From Monosporascus cannonballus (lineage: Eukaryota; Ascomycota; Sordariomycetes; Xylariales): DNA of 64,000 bases. Shown here in pieces: positions 1 to 11,467 of the stretch (positions are counted from its first letter, which is position 1; every line of letters begins with the position of its first letter). The notes beneath the pieces are model-generated. The model saw nothing but the letters and a program-made list of their open reading frames with translations. It made no database searches and had not been told where the DNA came from. The translations under genes were made by a program, and so were the position numbers. The stretch lies in assembly GCA_004154925.1 (NCBI GenBank), contig QJNS01000010.1, positions 1 to 64,000 on the forward strand. The letters run 5' to 3'.

Positions 1-2
1 GG

Positions 3-21
3 CCCCCCCCCCCCCCCCCCC
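3..21. other. C homopolymer at the window edge
   Basis: A run of 19 C residues abuts the window start. It interrupts the O-methyltransferase reading frame just where its SAM-binding glycine-rich loop should begin. It looks more like a contig end or an unresolved homopolymer than biology. Confidence 0.6.
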
Positions 22-893
22 GCCCACGACAATGACACGCACAGGCTGCTGGTGATGTTGTTGTTGTTGCTGTAACCCCTCAGTGGAAGCGACGAGTGCC
101 TCCTAGTCGTAGTGGTCGGTAAGGAAGGCGGGCGAGTACTCGGGCTTGGTGGAGTAGATGCTCATTGCGTACGAAAACCGGGCTGCGCGGGCGGGGTCGC
201 TGCCCAGAATTGCGAATGCGGGGGCAATGGTGTTGTTAGCTAGCGCGAATCCCTGTCCACGAGATGTTCCTTAGTATACAGAGTGATGAAAGGTTAAGAG
301 AGGTTGTGTATGTGTGTACCGTTTCCGATAGCTCGGAGGAACCGGGCCATTTTTGTAAGGCATCCAGCATCTGAAGGGTTGTCAGTTAGCTTTATACTTG
401 AGCATTGAGAGTGCTTACACAGCAACAAGGGGTGAGGAAGGAAAGACAGAGGGTCAAGGAGGGAAGAAGACAAGGACTGGTATCTACCCTGACGGCGGCA
501 GGCCACATCTCGTGGGTTCCGTTACGTAGCCAGGCATTCAGGACCGGTTTGACTTATAAGGCCTTCGAAGCCTTCGTATGAGCGACCATGCCGGCCTCGG
601 GCTCACAGAAGACGCGCATCGTCATGGCATGGCGGAGCAGTCGACGGACAATGGGCTCGCTCAGATCTGGCACCTGCGCTGCGATGTCCGCGAAGGATAT
701 CTGCCCGCCTGACGGCACCATGTTCGCAATGCCAAAGCGGGTAATGGCTTGGAGACACACCATGTTGTTGTGCTGGTGATTGTTTGTGTCAACCTGTGGA
801 ACCAAGACAATGCCAGCGCCCCGCCCTTTGCCCAGGAAATGGAAAGGGGGGACTTGGACTTGCCCCTGTCTTCTTATATAGCAGGGCCATAGG
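22..893 (-). pseudogene. O-methyltransferase, 3' part, split by a retrotransposon
   Basis: This is the larger part of a fungal SAM-dependent O-methyltransferase of the class that methylates aromatic polyketides. Reading from 893 downward, there is an intron ending in CCACAG near 790, then the dimerisation/winged-helix region (LQAITRFGIA, ISFADIAAQVPDLSEPIVRR). A nonsense TAA follows at 554-556, then LNAWLRNGTHEMWPAAVR. A GTAGAT...CAG intron with a CTAAC branch site comes next, then an exon reading LDALQKWPGSSELSET and a further intron-like stretch whose phase does not join cleanly. The last part contains LANNTIAPAFAILGSDPARA and AMSIYSTKPEY, then a nonsense TAG at 103-105, then VRVIVVGG at the SAM site. 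Both stops fit C-to-T changes in CpA. The catalytic C-terminus lies beyond the window or is lost. Family assignment is strong; the substrate is unknown. Confidence 0.88.
889..893. repeat. 5-bp target site duplication, left copy (ATAGG)
   Basis: ATAGG directly precedes the TG of the copia 5' LTR and is repeated at 6910-6914 directly after the 3' LTR. Identical 5-bp duplications are the normal product of LTR-retrotransposon integration. They show that the two halves of the O-methyltransferase were once contiguous. Confidence 0.92.
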
Positions 894-1114
894 TGTTGAA
901 CCTAGCGGGGCCAGGGGTTAGTTAGCCAAGCGGCTAGTGGAATTAGCTTCGCCGACTTCGGTACTTTTATCTCTTGGCTACCACTGTTTTTATCTGTATT
1001 TAAGGAGGGTTTACCACCTTCACCTTTTATAGAAGACCTTTTAAAGGTTAAGGCAACCTTTAATACACTTTTTTTTCAGTTATATGCTTTTGTGTGTGAT
1101 ATCAGGGTCTTATA
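894..1114 (+). repeat. copia 5' LTR (221 bp)
   Basis: Starts TGTTGAACC and aligns without gaps to the repeat at 6689-6909. Differences are almost all transitions, with this copy carrying T where the 3' copy keeps C (the TTCTATAGAAG segment reads TTTTATAGAAG here). The terminal CA has become TA. Confidence 0.94.
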
Positions 1115-1132
1115 GTTATGAGCCCGGTCCGC
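1115..1132 (+). other. copia primer-binding site, initiator tRNA-Met anticodon region
   Basis: GTTATGAGCCCGGTCCGC follows the 5' LTR directly. It is complementary to the anticodon stem-loop side (CAT anticodon) of initiator tRNA-Met. Drosophila copia and relatives use a half-tRNA primer of this kind. The match supports the copia assignment independently of the decayed protein. Confidence 0.75.
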
Positions 1133-4100
1133 ATTTCTTTTTAGCTATGCTCTGATACATTCGTTATATACGTTTTGTTAAAGCTATTCGGAACCTCGCT
1201 GTCGTTTTTGCGGTATACTTATTGCTCCGTTACCAAGGATATCCATCGTTTAGCTGTTACACTTTTAGTTATTTTAGCCCGCTTACTTTTTGCATTATTT
1301 CTAAAGCCATGGTTGCCTAATTAATAAACCTTAACGAATTTTCTTCAGGACGCGCTTTTAGGTATTTACTTAGGAAGGGGACCCTTAAAGAGTACGACAT
1401 TTTCGAGTTTTACGTTAGTACGAAGGCTGGTATGTTGTAGGCATATATCAACTTTAACGTGGCCTAAATGTTATCTTTGCTAACGATATTAATTCTTCCT
1501 GAACCTTATTATTTCCAGAATAAAGTAATTAACGAATGTACCTTAGATAACCCGAATTATTCGAAGTTCGAAAGGGCCCTAAAGGCATATAATAAGAAAT
1601 AATTTTTATATATTATCCAGGAAAAGGTATTTGCTAAAGTTAATACGTTCCTAAATTAGTCCGTTTATTTTAATTATTATTGGGTGTATTAGAAAAAGGT
1701 TACGTTTTGAAAAAGGTTAATTGCTTTAAAAAATAAATTTAAGCTTAATAATAACATTTGGATTTACGAAATTAACGTTTAATATAAGTAAGCGTTAAAA
1801 ATTAACAGGATCCAAATGGATATTTGGTTATTTACGTACTAGAAAATATATATTAAAACCGTAAAGCTTTAAATGTTAGCCGTTACAAGTTATTACGGCC
1901 ACCTTAATTTTTTAAAAACTGTTAACGCTTATTTACCCGATTTTTTTGTTACCTAAAATACTGCAATAAAAAAAATTATGTTCGAAAAAAAGGATTTTAT
2001 TAAGTTATTACCCGTATAGAAGTTCGTAAAACGGTTCCGAAGCTATATAAGGTTACAAAAAACTTAAAGCATTAGCATAAAATAATTATTACGGGGAACA
2101 TTTGGTATTACCTTAAATAAAGAAATTTTTAATTAAACGGGTATACCTTTAAATAATCAGAATAATAATAATTGGAATAACGGCAGCGGTAATGGCAATA
2201 ACCGTCTTACGCCAAAGTATTATTATAAAAAAATATATTTTTTTAAGGATTACCCTTATATTAACCAAAATATTAAACCTAATAAATAAAACGAAAACCT
2301 TAAAATCCGGAAGAAAATAAATAAAGGTATTTCGAAGGCCTTTTTTTGGTATAAAAAAAAGATTAAAAGTTTGCAAAAGGAAAATAAGCTATAAATTCCT
2401 TAATTTGTTTTAGCGCTTTTCGTAATAAAATTTCTTATAAGCTTATAAGTTAATAGTATTACTTTTATAAGCTTATAAGTTAATAATGTTATTACCGGAT
2501 ATAGCTTAAAAAGGTTTATGTTATTAAATATTTATTCCGATTTCCATATAGGAAATCGTAAGGTTAATTTTCTTAATTTATATCTGCCGAAAGTTAACGG
2601 AAAACTTTTAACCGGAGGAAAGTATCTCGATATTATAAGCAAAAATATACGAAAAATTACGTTTATTATATTGTTAAAAAGGTTTAATACCTTTTTTCTG
2701 AAAAACTATTTATATATCCTTAAAATATATATTAATTTAACTTCGTATAAATTTTTTAAGTAAGTTGGAATTTACTGGAATAACGAAACCGATATTATAT
2801 ATTATAAGGCGTTAAATACGAAAATAGCTAAAGTTAATTATATCGAACGTTAACCCGTTATATATTATGTTAAGGTAACGCCGGAGAACGATAAGAACGA
2901 TACCGTTCTAATAGCCTTTACGGTAATTAAAAAGCTTACCGCCACCATCCCGAAAAACGAAAATAACCTAAAGGATAAAGTTATTTTCGAAAGCGAAAAC
3001 GAGGATTCCGTTCCGGAGCCCCTGATTCAGGAATTTTTGCCTCTTAAGCTAATTTTATAACAGAAATTTTATGGCAATAATTTCCGATTTCCTTTAAAGC
3101 CCTTAAAAAGAGACGTTACGTTATGGTACCGAAATTTACACATTTAGGTTTACGTACTTTCGAAAAAGTAATACAAGTAATTACCGGAGCGAAAATTTAT
3201 TTACTTTTAGCAATTTAATATCAGAATTATTAAATCGTTAAGGTACGGAAGAAAATATCGTAACGGTAACCGGTTAAAAAAAATAAACCTTTTAGTACGA
3301 TATATATTAATCTTTTTGAATTTAATAACGTTTTTAATAGGCGTACGAAAGCATTAATTATTACCTATTTAATTATTAGGGCTAAGATTAATTATATTTT
3401 AAAGCGGAAAAAATACGTTTTAATTATTTTAATAAATATAGTAATTTTCCTTAAAAGATAATTCCATATTAAAGTTAAAATAATTGTATTAGACGGCGAG
3501 ATTTCTTTTAAGAATAAGTTCCGAAAATAATTTCTTAATATAGGTATTTCCTATAAGCCTTTACCTTTATATACCAAAAAACCCGTAAGCGTTTAGGAAT
3601 ATGCCGGGGGTATAATTATTATAAAGGTGCGTTATCTAATTATTAATAATAACCTCCTTTCTAATTTATAGCCGGAAGTTATAAAAATAACTATATATAT
3701 TTTTAATCGCATATTTATCTAAGTTTTAAATTAAAAAACCTTTATTTAAATTTTTAACGAATAATTAATTAAAAAAGATAAAATATTTATTCCCGAAAAA
3801 GGTTTAAAGGCGAACGTAACGAATATCGTATTTTTCGGATTAAGGGCTTATGCGTTTACGGAAGCAATTTATCGGGGTGCAAAACGTTTAAAAAAAATAG
3901 ATCTTAAAACGTATATTGGTTACTTTATAATATACGTAATTAATAATATATATTGGGTATAGATTTTTTCGTAATAACGCGTTATTACCGTTAGGGATAT
4001 TACCTTCGACGAAATAGAAAAATATTAGGGCGAATGGAAAAAATTCTCGTTTAAAATCGCGGAATTAAATAACCAAATTAATAATATCCTTATTTTACTT

Positions 4101-4889
4101 ATAGTAACAACTTTCCTAAAAACGTTTAAAGTTATCTTTAGTAACGATCCTTTAAAAATAAATATCGCTAGGGGGGTAAATAATTTAGTAAAATAAAACG
4201 AACCTAAAAAAGTTATTTACGATATTATTATAATAATTACAAATTCCTTTATTTAAGAAACTTTACGGGAAATTAAAGGGATAAAATTTGATAATCCGTA
4301 TGAAATTATTTCGGACAAAAATTCCTTTAATTCGGCAGTTAGCAATAATTCCGAAAAAAACGTTTTAAATATCCCTAATAAAACGGACGATTCGGAACGT
4401 AAAATTAAATAGCTTTATTTGCCTATATCCGGAATTATTTTAACTTTTAAAAACCTAAATTATTAATAATTTAACGTATTACTGCCGGATAAAGCTTAAA
4501 ATGTATTATTAGGTTTTTTTAGCTATGGTAACGCCGTAAGGAAATAAATTTCTTGGATTAGTTAATTATCCTTAAATCCGGAATACGAAATGGAAAAAGG
4601 AAAAAATTACTTTCGGCTAATATTAATTACAAATTAAAATTCGAAAAACGTAATACGTATCCAACCGTTTTTAATGTTATTTTTATAACCGTTATTAAGT
4701 ATAATCGCTTATATCGTATTAACTTTCCCGTTACCCCCAAAAATTGGCAAAAAGCCATATAGCATAAATACGTTAAAAATTAGAAGGTAACTGCGTAAAA
4801 AAAATAAGATTAGATATATCGGGTAAAACGATTAATTGCCGTTACCTTATTGCAAAAGGTGATTTAGGACGTAAATTTTAACGGTATTT

Positions 4890-5960
4890 TTCCGTTAATG
4901 TGGATATTTATATATAAATTTAACAAATACGGGGTACTTTAAAAATTTAAGGTTAAAATAATTATCCGTAATAACTTTTAGCCCCGTAAGGATTTTAATG
5001 CTTACGTTTTTACGTTAGCAGGCAGGTTTTTTCGTATGCTTATAATTATTACAGCCCGATTTAACCTTAAGTTTCGTTAGCTTAACGCCGTTAACGCGTT
5101 TTTGCATAACGATTTTGATAAGTTAATGTACGTACGTTTTTTATAGGGATTCGTACGCCCGGGCTTTTATTTAAAGTTCCGGAAAACCTTATACGGCTTA
5201 AGGCGATTATTATTCCTATAATAACGGGACCTAAAGATAAGATTAAAGGAATTAAGATTAAAATCCGTTCCGGATAACCTATATATTATGACTAATAATT
5301 GGTTAACGTTATTTTTCTACGTTGACGATATAGCCATAATATACAGGATTTGCGATATAGTACGTATTAAAAAATTCCTTGCAAAATTAATATAACGTTT
5401 CCACATTAATAACCTTAAAAAGTTACAGTGATTTCTTAAAATACGTATATTATAAAACCGTACGGCTAGGAAATTATAATTATTATAGGATATTTACTGG
5501 GAAAAGCTATATATACGTTTCGAATTATTTAAGTTCGGGAAACGTTATTTTAAAGTTCCTAAATAGAAGGATTTTAAAAAATATTAAGGCGAAACGTCGG
5601 TAACGTTAAAAAAGTTGTATTTCGAAAAAGTCGGAAACTTATTATACGGAATTATTGTTATTTGCCCGGACCTAGCTAAAGCTATTTTTTATTTGTTTCG
5701 TTATTGTAAAAACCCTAGCTTTATATATTTTAACGCCGTTGACGAAATTATTTTTTACGCTTATTTTATACGTACCCTAACCCTGGAATTCGGAAATAAC
5801 AACGATTTTAACGTACGATCGTTCTTATATTCGAATAACGTTTTTTTCGCGGATAACCTTAACCGGAAAAATTCCCAAAGATTCGTACTGTTACTTTTCG
5901 GTAGCCTTATCGTATAAAAGGTTAATAAGCAAAATATAGTTATTATTTCGAATACGGAGG
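4890..5960 (+). pseudogene. copia reverse transcriptase and RNase H remnant
   Basis: Decayed translation shows the copia RT core in order: KFNKYGVL followed by KFKVK near 4920-4960, LAGRFFRMLI near 5020, LRQLDAVNAFL-like FRQLNAVNAFLHNDFDKLMYV near 5070-5135, and the catalytic FYVDDI at about 5315-5332. RNase H follows, with DNLNRKNSQRFVLLLFGSLI near 5840-5915 and a SNTEVKLL-like end near 5950. Numerous stops fit RIP of CAA, CAG and TGG codons. No functional product is possible. Confidence 0.85.
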
Positions 5961-6461
5961 TTAAGCTATTAATTTTGTTTTAAACCGTTAAGGAAACCTT
6001 TTTTATGCTGAGGTTATTTAAGGTTATTAGCCTAAAGCTAGGAAAAAACCTAATTATCCAGGTGAATAATAAGTAAACAATACGGCTAATTATTAAAAAA
6101 ATCATACGTTTAATTACGAAACTGAAATACGTTAATATTTATAACTATTAGCTCCGCGAAATTTACGTAGCAGGAAGGATAAGGATCGAATAAACGCCTA
6201 TTAACGCCATGGTGGCAAATGGCTTAATTAAGCCTTTAAAGTTCTAGCAGTATTAGCAATTCGTCAGGCTGTTGAACTTTTAGAACGTTGCTTTAAGGTT
6301 AAAGGAAGCCTAGGAAGTATCGATTTAAGTCTAGGCGTTGCCCAGTAACGGAAAGCTATTGTCCCCGTTTCCTTTTGAACATTTGTTTTTATTGCTTTTT
6401 TTTTATCCCCGGAGCTTAAATCACTTTAAATATTGGGATATTAAGTTAGCTTTCTAATAAA

Positions 6462-6533
6462 GCTTTTGTGGTTTAGTGGTATAATACCAGGTCCTAATAT
6501 TTAAAAATATGGGTTCGAATCCCGTTAGAAGCT
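6462..6533 (+). tRNA. tRNA-like sequence inside the copia element (probable pseudo-tRNA)
   Basis: A 72-base stretch with a tRNA layout. The acceptor arms GCTTTTG and TAGAAGC pair along seven positions, allowing G-T. An A-box-like TGGTTTAGTGG and a near-perfect B box GGGTTCGAATCC sit at the right spacing, with a five-pair T arm around the loop. The D arm is imperfect, and the anticodon arm (AGGTCCTAATATTTAAAAAT) does not pair, so the isotype is unreadable. It lies between RNase H and the 3' LTR. It is probably a captured or SINE-derived tRNA relic, not a working gene. Confidence 0.5.
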
Positions 6534-6688
6534 TTAGAATCGAAAGTAAAAAATCACCTATTTTCGGTTTTACGACCTTTTGATTTTTCCTTATTTTCTT
6601 TGCTTTAATTATTACGGTATTTCCTTTTTGGGCAATTGCTTAATGTTATGAAAGCTTTAGCTGTTAGTTCCTAATAGCTAAGGGGGTG

Positions 6689-6909
6689 TGTTAAACCTAA
6701 CAGGGCCAGGGGTTAGTTAGCCAAGCGGCTAGTGGAATTAGCTTCGCCGACTTCGGTACTTTTATCTCTTGGCTACCACTGTTTTTATCTGTATTTAAGG
6801 AGGGTTCACCACCTTCACCTTCTATAGAAGACCTTCTAGAGGTCAAGGCAACCTTTAATACACTTCTTCTTCAGTTATATGCTTCTGTATGTGATGTCAG
6901 GGTCTCACA
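6689..6909 (+). repeat. copia 3' LTR (221 bp)
   Basis: Starts TGTTAAACC and ends TCTCACA. It is the better preserved copy of the LTR. ATAGG follows at 6910-6914, matching the left target duplication. Confidence 0.94.
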
Positions 6910-7148
6910 ATAGGCTCCAGCAAAAGATCGTAAAGTTCGGCAGCAGCGTCGAGGACCGCGTCCCGAACATCGTCTATCTCTGCTGGATAGGGCTCGGGTG
7001 CATCTTCGTCAAACAAGGGCGAGGGCTTGTCAACAACGGATAGCATCTCGTCAAGTTTAGCGACTGATTGGCTAATTGTTGCCGCAAACTCCACGATCCG
7101 TGATCTAGAGCCTGGAACCGAGTCCATGCTGAAACGAATGGAGGCCAA
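6910..7148 (-). pseudogene. O-methyltransferase, 5' part (first exon)
   Basis: The first exon of the split methyltransferase, from an ATG at 7146-7148. It encodes the N-terminal helices typical of fungal O-methyltransferases: SRIVEFAATISQSVAKLDEM, then LFDEDAPEPYPAEIDDVRDA and LDAAAELYDLLLEP. The last host base before the LTR is in the ATAGG duplication. Joined across the insertion, the frame continues into MALLYKK at 888 and below, which is the family's expected LLY motif. The exon itself has no stop, so the insertion and the downstream nonsense codons are what kill the gene. Confidence 0.88.
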
Positions 7149-7813
7149 CTGATGCCGGAATTAAGGTATGAAAAAGCGTAAATGCGCGAATGAACCCAAT
7201 GCGCGTCACTAAGAAAAAGTAAACTGAATAATTCACTTTGTGTCGATATAAAGATATATCAATAGGCTTACCTTTTTTGTTCCAAATTAAAAAAGTAATA
7301 ATACGTCTATCGAGATCCTGCAAGTACTATCCTAATGAACTCAATAGGAATAATATTATAAGGCATTATGGTACCAACTGGGTACGAGTCAGATTCCGCA
7401 CTTAACCCTTGGCGCTGGAGATCTGCCCTAACTAAGGAGGAAAGTAGCACAATACGTACTTGCACGTCTGCAGGGCACTCGATGCTGTCCCGGTAAAAGT
7501 CGGGGTGGCAGGGGAGGGGTGGACAAAGGGCCATTGGTTGCTAAACGATGGTAGACTTACACTCTACTAGCAGGGAAAGGTACCGGGCAGGGCTGGGTCA
7601 TCTTAAGAGCCCGTTGTCTGGGTCTGCTTATCGCACTGTGCCATTCCGATGCATGGAAATGGACTCATCTATCGTGCTCGGTGCGGTAGGATGCAAGGAC
7701 TTAAGAAAAACCGCGACCTCAACTGAAACTAAAACCTCCATATGGTAGCAGAATAGATCGTCCCTTACCTTGACCCAGCAAAATATCGCGCATGCGCGAT
7801 AAGCACAAGCAAA
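7149..7813. promoter_or_regulatory. Divergent intergenic region between the methyltransferase and the AMP-binding gene
   Basis: A 665-base spacer between two diverging gene starts, so it probably once held a shared bidirectional promoter. The stretch at 7180-7340 is AT-rich. Short open frames here have no recognisable coding signal. I see no defined binding site I would name. Confidence 0.45.
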
Positions 7814-10065
7814 ATGGCGTTGCCTAGAATGACGCTTGAAAACGTCCTCAAGGAAAGAGCAGAATCGCGGTCGCCGCGAAAGATCCTGTTCTACCCCCTG
7901 GGAAACACTTCGACGCCGACAAGAGTTTCATATACTAGATTATACACCTAAGCTGGGGAAAATGTAAAGGTCCTCCGCTCTATGGGGTCGTTCCGAGAAG
8001 GGGGGCCTGTGTTACTTCATATGCATAACCATTGGGATACCATTTTGTGGTTCTGGTCTGTACGCTTGGCCAAGGGGTTACCCGTGCTTTCAACCCCTTT
8101 TAGCAACGTTGACGATCACCGCAAGAGGCATATTTAGGGACTTTCGGCGCTGTTAGAGACCTCGATATGTATTACTAGGGCCGACTTTTTATCTCTGTTC
8201 GAAGGGACCGATCACAAGTTTCAGCTCCACACAATTGAAAGCTTGGAATACAAAGTAAGCAATGTTGGTTCAGAAGATACCGGGGCGCAAGCAATTAGCC
8301 TCTATAGCGGAGAAGATCACGACACTGATTCAGATCCTCAAGCCCCAGCAATGCTAATGCTGACGTCGGGTAGTACGGGCAACGCCAAAGCAGTCGTCCT
8401 AACACACAAGCAGGTCTTGGCATCGGTGGCCGGTAAATCAGCTGCTTGTGTTCTCCCTCCAAATCGTCCCTTTTTGAACTGGTTGGACTCGACCACGTCG
8501 GCGCATTGATCGAGATCCACATGCATGCCCTATGGGCCGGCGTAGATCAGGTCCATGTGCACGCTGCCAACGTCACCTCGTCGCCGACGACCTTCCTAGA
8601 CCTCCTCAGCCGCCACTGCGTCTCCCGATCCTTCGCACCCAACTTCTTCCTGGCCAGCCTTGTTTCAGCGGCGACATCTGCTACCCAACAGGAAGGAGAC
8701 GTCACGCCTCGTCCTGGAGCAGAGAAGACTGGCGCTCTCTGGGACTTGTCGAGTCTGACATTCCTCGCGTCCGGTGGCGAGGCAAATGATATCAAAACCT
8801 ATGTGGAGGTATCGGCCTTGCTTGAAAAGTACGGCGCGCGGCGCGGTGTTGTAGCACCAGGATTTGGCATGACAGAAACGTGCGCAGGCGCTATCTACAA
8901 TACGGAGTGCCCCGAGTATGATGTGGCGAGCGGGTACACCATAGCGTCTCTTGGCAAGTGCATTAAGGGCATGGAGATGCGTATTACCGTTCCGAAAAGC
9001 GGCCAGGTGCCGGCCACCAGAGTGGCTCAACCTAACGAACCGGGCGACCTCGAGGTGCAAGGCGATGTGGTTTTCCAGGGTTACTATAGAAACCCGGCAG
9101 CCACCACCGAGGCGTTTACGGCCGATAGTTGGTTTCGCACGGGGGACCGAGGTATGCTGGATATAAACGGGAATCTAAGCCTGGTCGGGCGGGTCAAGGA
9201 AATTGTGAATATCAACGGCGTAAAAGTAACTGCCGCAGATATCCAATTGTCGCTCGAGCAAGTCATTAAAGGCCGCGGCGTGGCCCGTCTGATTGTGTTT
9301 CCTTCCAGGGCCGCCCACACAGAGCAGATTACCGTCGCATATATGCCGCGCACGTGGTCAAGGCCGGTCGAGGACATTGCCGAGATCGAGCATCTCCTCG
9401 TGCAAGCGTGCATGATGGCTGTGACATCTCGACCTCTTATCTTTGCGCTCAGCAGAGAGTCGCTGCCGCTGCTTCCAACTACAACGCTGGGCAAGATATC
9501 GCGAGCCAAGATGCGCTCACTCCTCGAGGAGAGTGCGTTTGCAGCTGACATTGCTGAGCACCGCAGCGCAGTAGACGGAGTCCGGATGCGCGAGAGCAAT
9601 GAAGAATGTGGCGAGCAGCAGCTTCAGCTAGAAAATCCTCTCATGAGCGAAGCAGAGGCTGGCCTCATTAACGATTTCGTCAGGACACGCGGGAGCACCA
9701 TGACGGCCGAGTCACGGCTAGCACTTGTCGAGCCGGCCGATATCGCCAAAGTTGCTGCCGTGGTGCTGAAGCACGCCGACGATTTTCATGGACGGGCCTT
9801 AGGCGTGGCTGGCGATGTGCTGACAGTCCAGGAGGCGCTCACGCAGCTGGGTGCCATGACGGGGCTTTCCTATCGGCCGTATTTCATGTCCGAGGAAGAA
9901 ATCGACAAGCAGAAGGAGTCCCTATGTTTTACGATCGCGGAGAGGTCGCTGCGCTTCATGGCTGATAACGTCGACCTCCGGGAACTGGCGTCCATGACGA
10001 ATTTGACAAATTTCAAAGAGTTCCTAAATAGGGAGGAAAAATTAATTAAGGAGACATATCTCTAA
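7814..10065 (+). pseudogene. Adenylate-forming (AMP-binding) enzyme with an NmrA-like C-terminus, broken
   Basis: An adenylation enzyme of the kind that activates a carboxylic acid with ATP, often found at the start of fungal polyketide or peptide-like synthases. The frame opens at 7814 (ATGs at 7814 and 7829) with RKILFYPLGN, then HNHWDTILWFWSVRLAKGLP and STPFSN. Key motifs are TSGSTGNAKAVVLTH (8365-8410, ATP-binding loop), GFGMTETCAGAIYN (near 8860), SWFRTGDRG (near 9130), GRVKEIVNINGVKV (near 9190) and LGKISRAKM (near 9490). Breaks are TAA at 7949-7951, TAG at 8135-8137 and a one-base loss near 8481, after which the frame is open to 10065. From about 9695 the sequence switches from a carrier-domain-like start to an NmrA-type tail (VEPADIAKVAAVVL, GRALGVAGDVLTVQEAL). 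It sits in the same patch as a methyltransferase and a SnoaL-like gene. Confidence 0.85.
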
Positions 10066-11467
10066 GCACACTCTTCTCTATCATAAATTTGTTCTATTCA
10101 ACTTGGTAATTTCTAACGTTTTGTCGTCGCGCGTAGCATTATCCTCGGGAAATAGGTGTTCCAAGTGAGTGAGCGCATCAACAGACGGGTGGTGTGGGTT
10201 GGCATGAGCCATCTCCAGGAACTTTGTAAGTATCCTGCCAGCATGAAGCCAACAACTTGGGAAGAGGGGTTTCGAGAATCGGTTTAGGTACTCTGTGCAT
10301 ACGTGTTAGCTAGGAACATGAGCAGTCGGCCGATACTGAGTCTACGTTGGTTCTATGTAGGCAACACGGCCCCTTCGGATCATGTATCGCTTTCCAATAT
10401 GACTCGCTTCTAAGCCTTCAAGTGTCTGCATGTGTTATTTCCTAGCATCGCCAAGTAATCGGAAGCGGAAGGATGGGGCTATGGGGCGCTCGAGGGGGCT
10501 GCAGCTGCACCCTGCAGGGCCGTCGCGGGGACCGTTTTCTAGTGTGCCGGGGTGTTCAGGAAAGCAGAAGCCCCTCCGGGAGCCTCCACAGCATCCCATT
10601 ATCTCTTTAATTTTGCCCAAAGCTAATGCAGGCCAAGAATTCAGCCGATCTGACATCATGCCGAGGAAAATATGCTATTTTGATCAAGTGGACTGGATCA
10701 AAGGAAAAGGAAAAACTATTCCGTCTGGGGATTCTGGAAAGTGGGGGGACCTTGGCCTGCACTAGTTTTTGACGAATTTATTGAGATAATACGGTCTCTG
10801 TCATCATAAGCACAGAGTTGCAATAAACAAACATACGTCTCACTCCAGTCGCTCCTCCAACTTCATGGGCCCCAACATTCGTACTCGGTTGAGATGGTAG
10901 ACCGAGTATGGGCCGACATAGGATGTTGCCCTACGTTGCTCGTTGAGGAGTCTGGAACCTAGAGTCTTTGATGCAATGCCATTTTAAAACGCTATATGCA
11001 ACAGAGCAAGAAGTCACAACGTGCCTTTGTTAGGAGGTGTGCAATTAATTTAGTTGAGCCACGCCCTCCACGCTATGCAAACCCTATGGACACACGCCCG
11101 AGTCGCAATATTGCATAGGCCCAGCCTTGCAAGGTAGATGCGTTTGGCCCGGATCAGTTACATGTGTTTCGGAAACCTGGGGGCTGACGCAGCACAAGCC
11201 AGAGGTGTATAGTTGCTTCAGCATGGTCTGAAGTGACTTGTCACTCACAGCGGGGGCAGTACTTCTTATGTGACGTATCTTCTTTGGAGGTATCTCATCC
11301 GCATACCGCTTTGCGTTATACTTCGTTGCTAATGGAAAACACGGAGCATCGGGAGCATGCTTCTCTACCGACAAAGTAGACTGGTGTTTAAGACAGGCTC
11401 ATCTCTTCTCGTTCTAACATCCCAATCCTGTACCATGATTCTGAATGAGGCAACAGGCCCCTCCTTT
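10066..11467. other. Gene-free spacer, 1.4 kb
   Basis: GC-balanced sequence between the AMP-binding pseudogene and the SnoaL-like gene. Open frames at 10430-10765 and 11084-11374 lack any recognisable domain, homologous motif or splice structure. I see no repeat or RNA gene here. Confidence 0.5.

Larger units (their letters stand above)
894..6909 (+). mobile_element. Ty1/copia LTR retrotransposon, RIP-decayed, inserted in a methyltransferase gene
   Basis: A full-length 6.0-kb element with two 221-bp LTRs, a 5-bp target duplication (ATAGG), a half-tRNA primer-binding site after the 5' LTR and a purine-rich AAGGGGG tract before the 3' LTR. The plus-strand pol order is copia-like, with reverse transcriptase and RNase H placed last before the 3' LTR. 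All coding frames are full of stops from C/T and G/A transitions, so it cannot be autonomous. It lies antisense to the host methyltransferase. The 5' LTR differs from the 3' LTR mostly by added T and A, so the two were mutated unequally after insertion. Confidence 0.93.

Noticed and set aside
7307..7534. 75-residue minus frame between the methyltransferase and AMP-binding gene
   Set aside because: No domain, no splice support, and it lies in the divergent promoter region.
10430..10765. 111-residue open frame
   Set aside because: No motif, overlapping open frames on both strands, and no plausible promoter or splicing.
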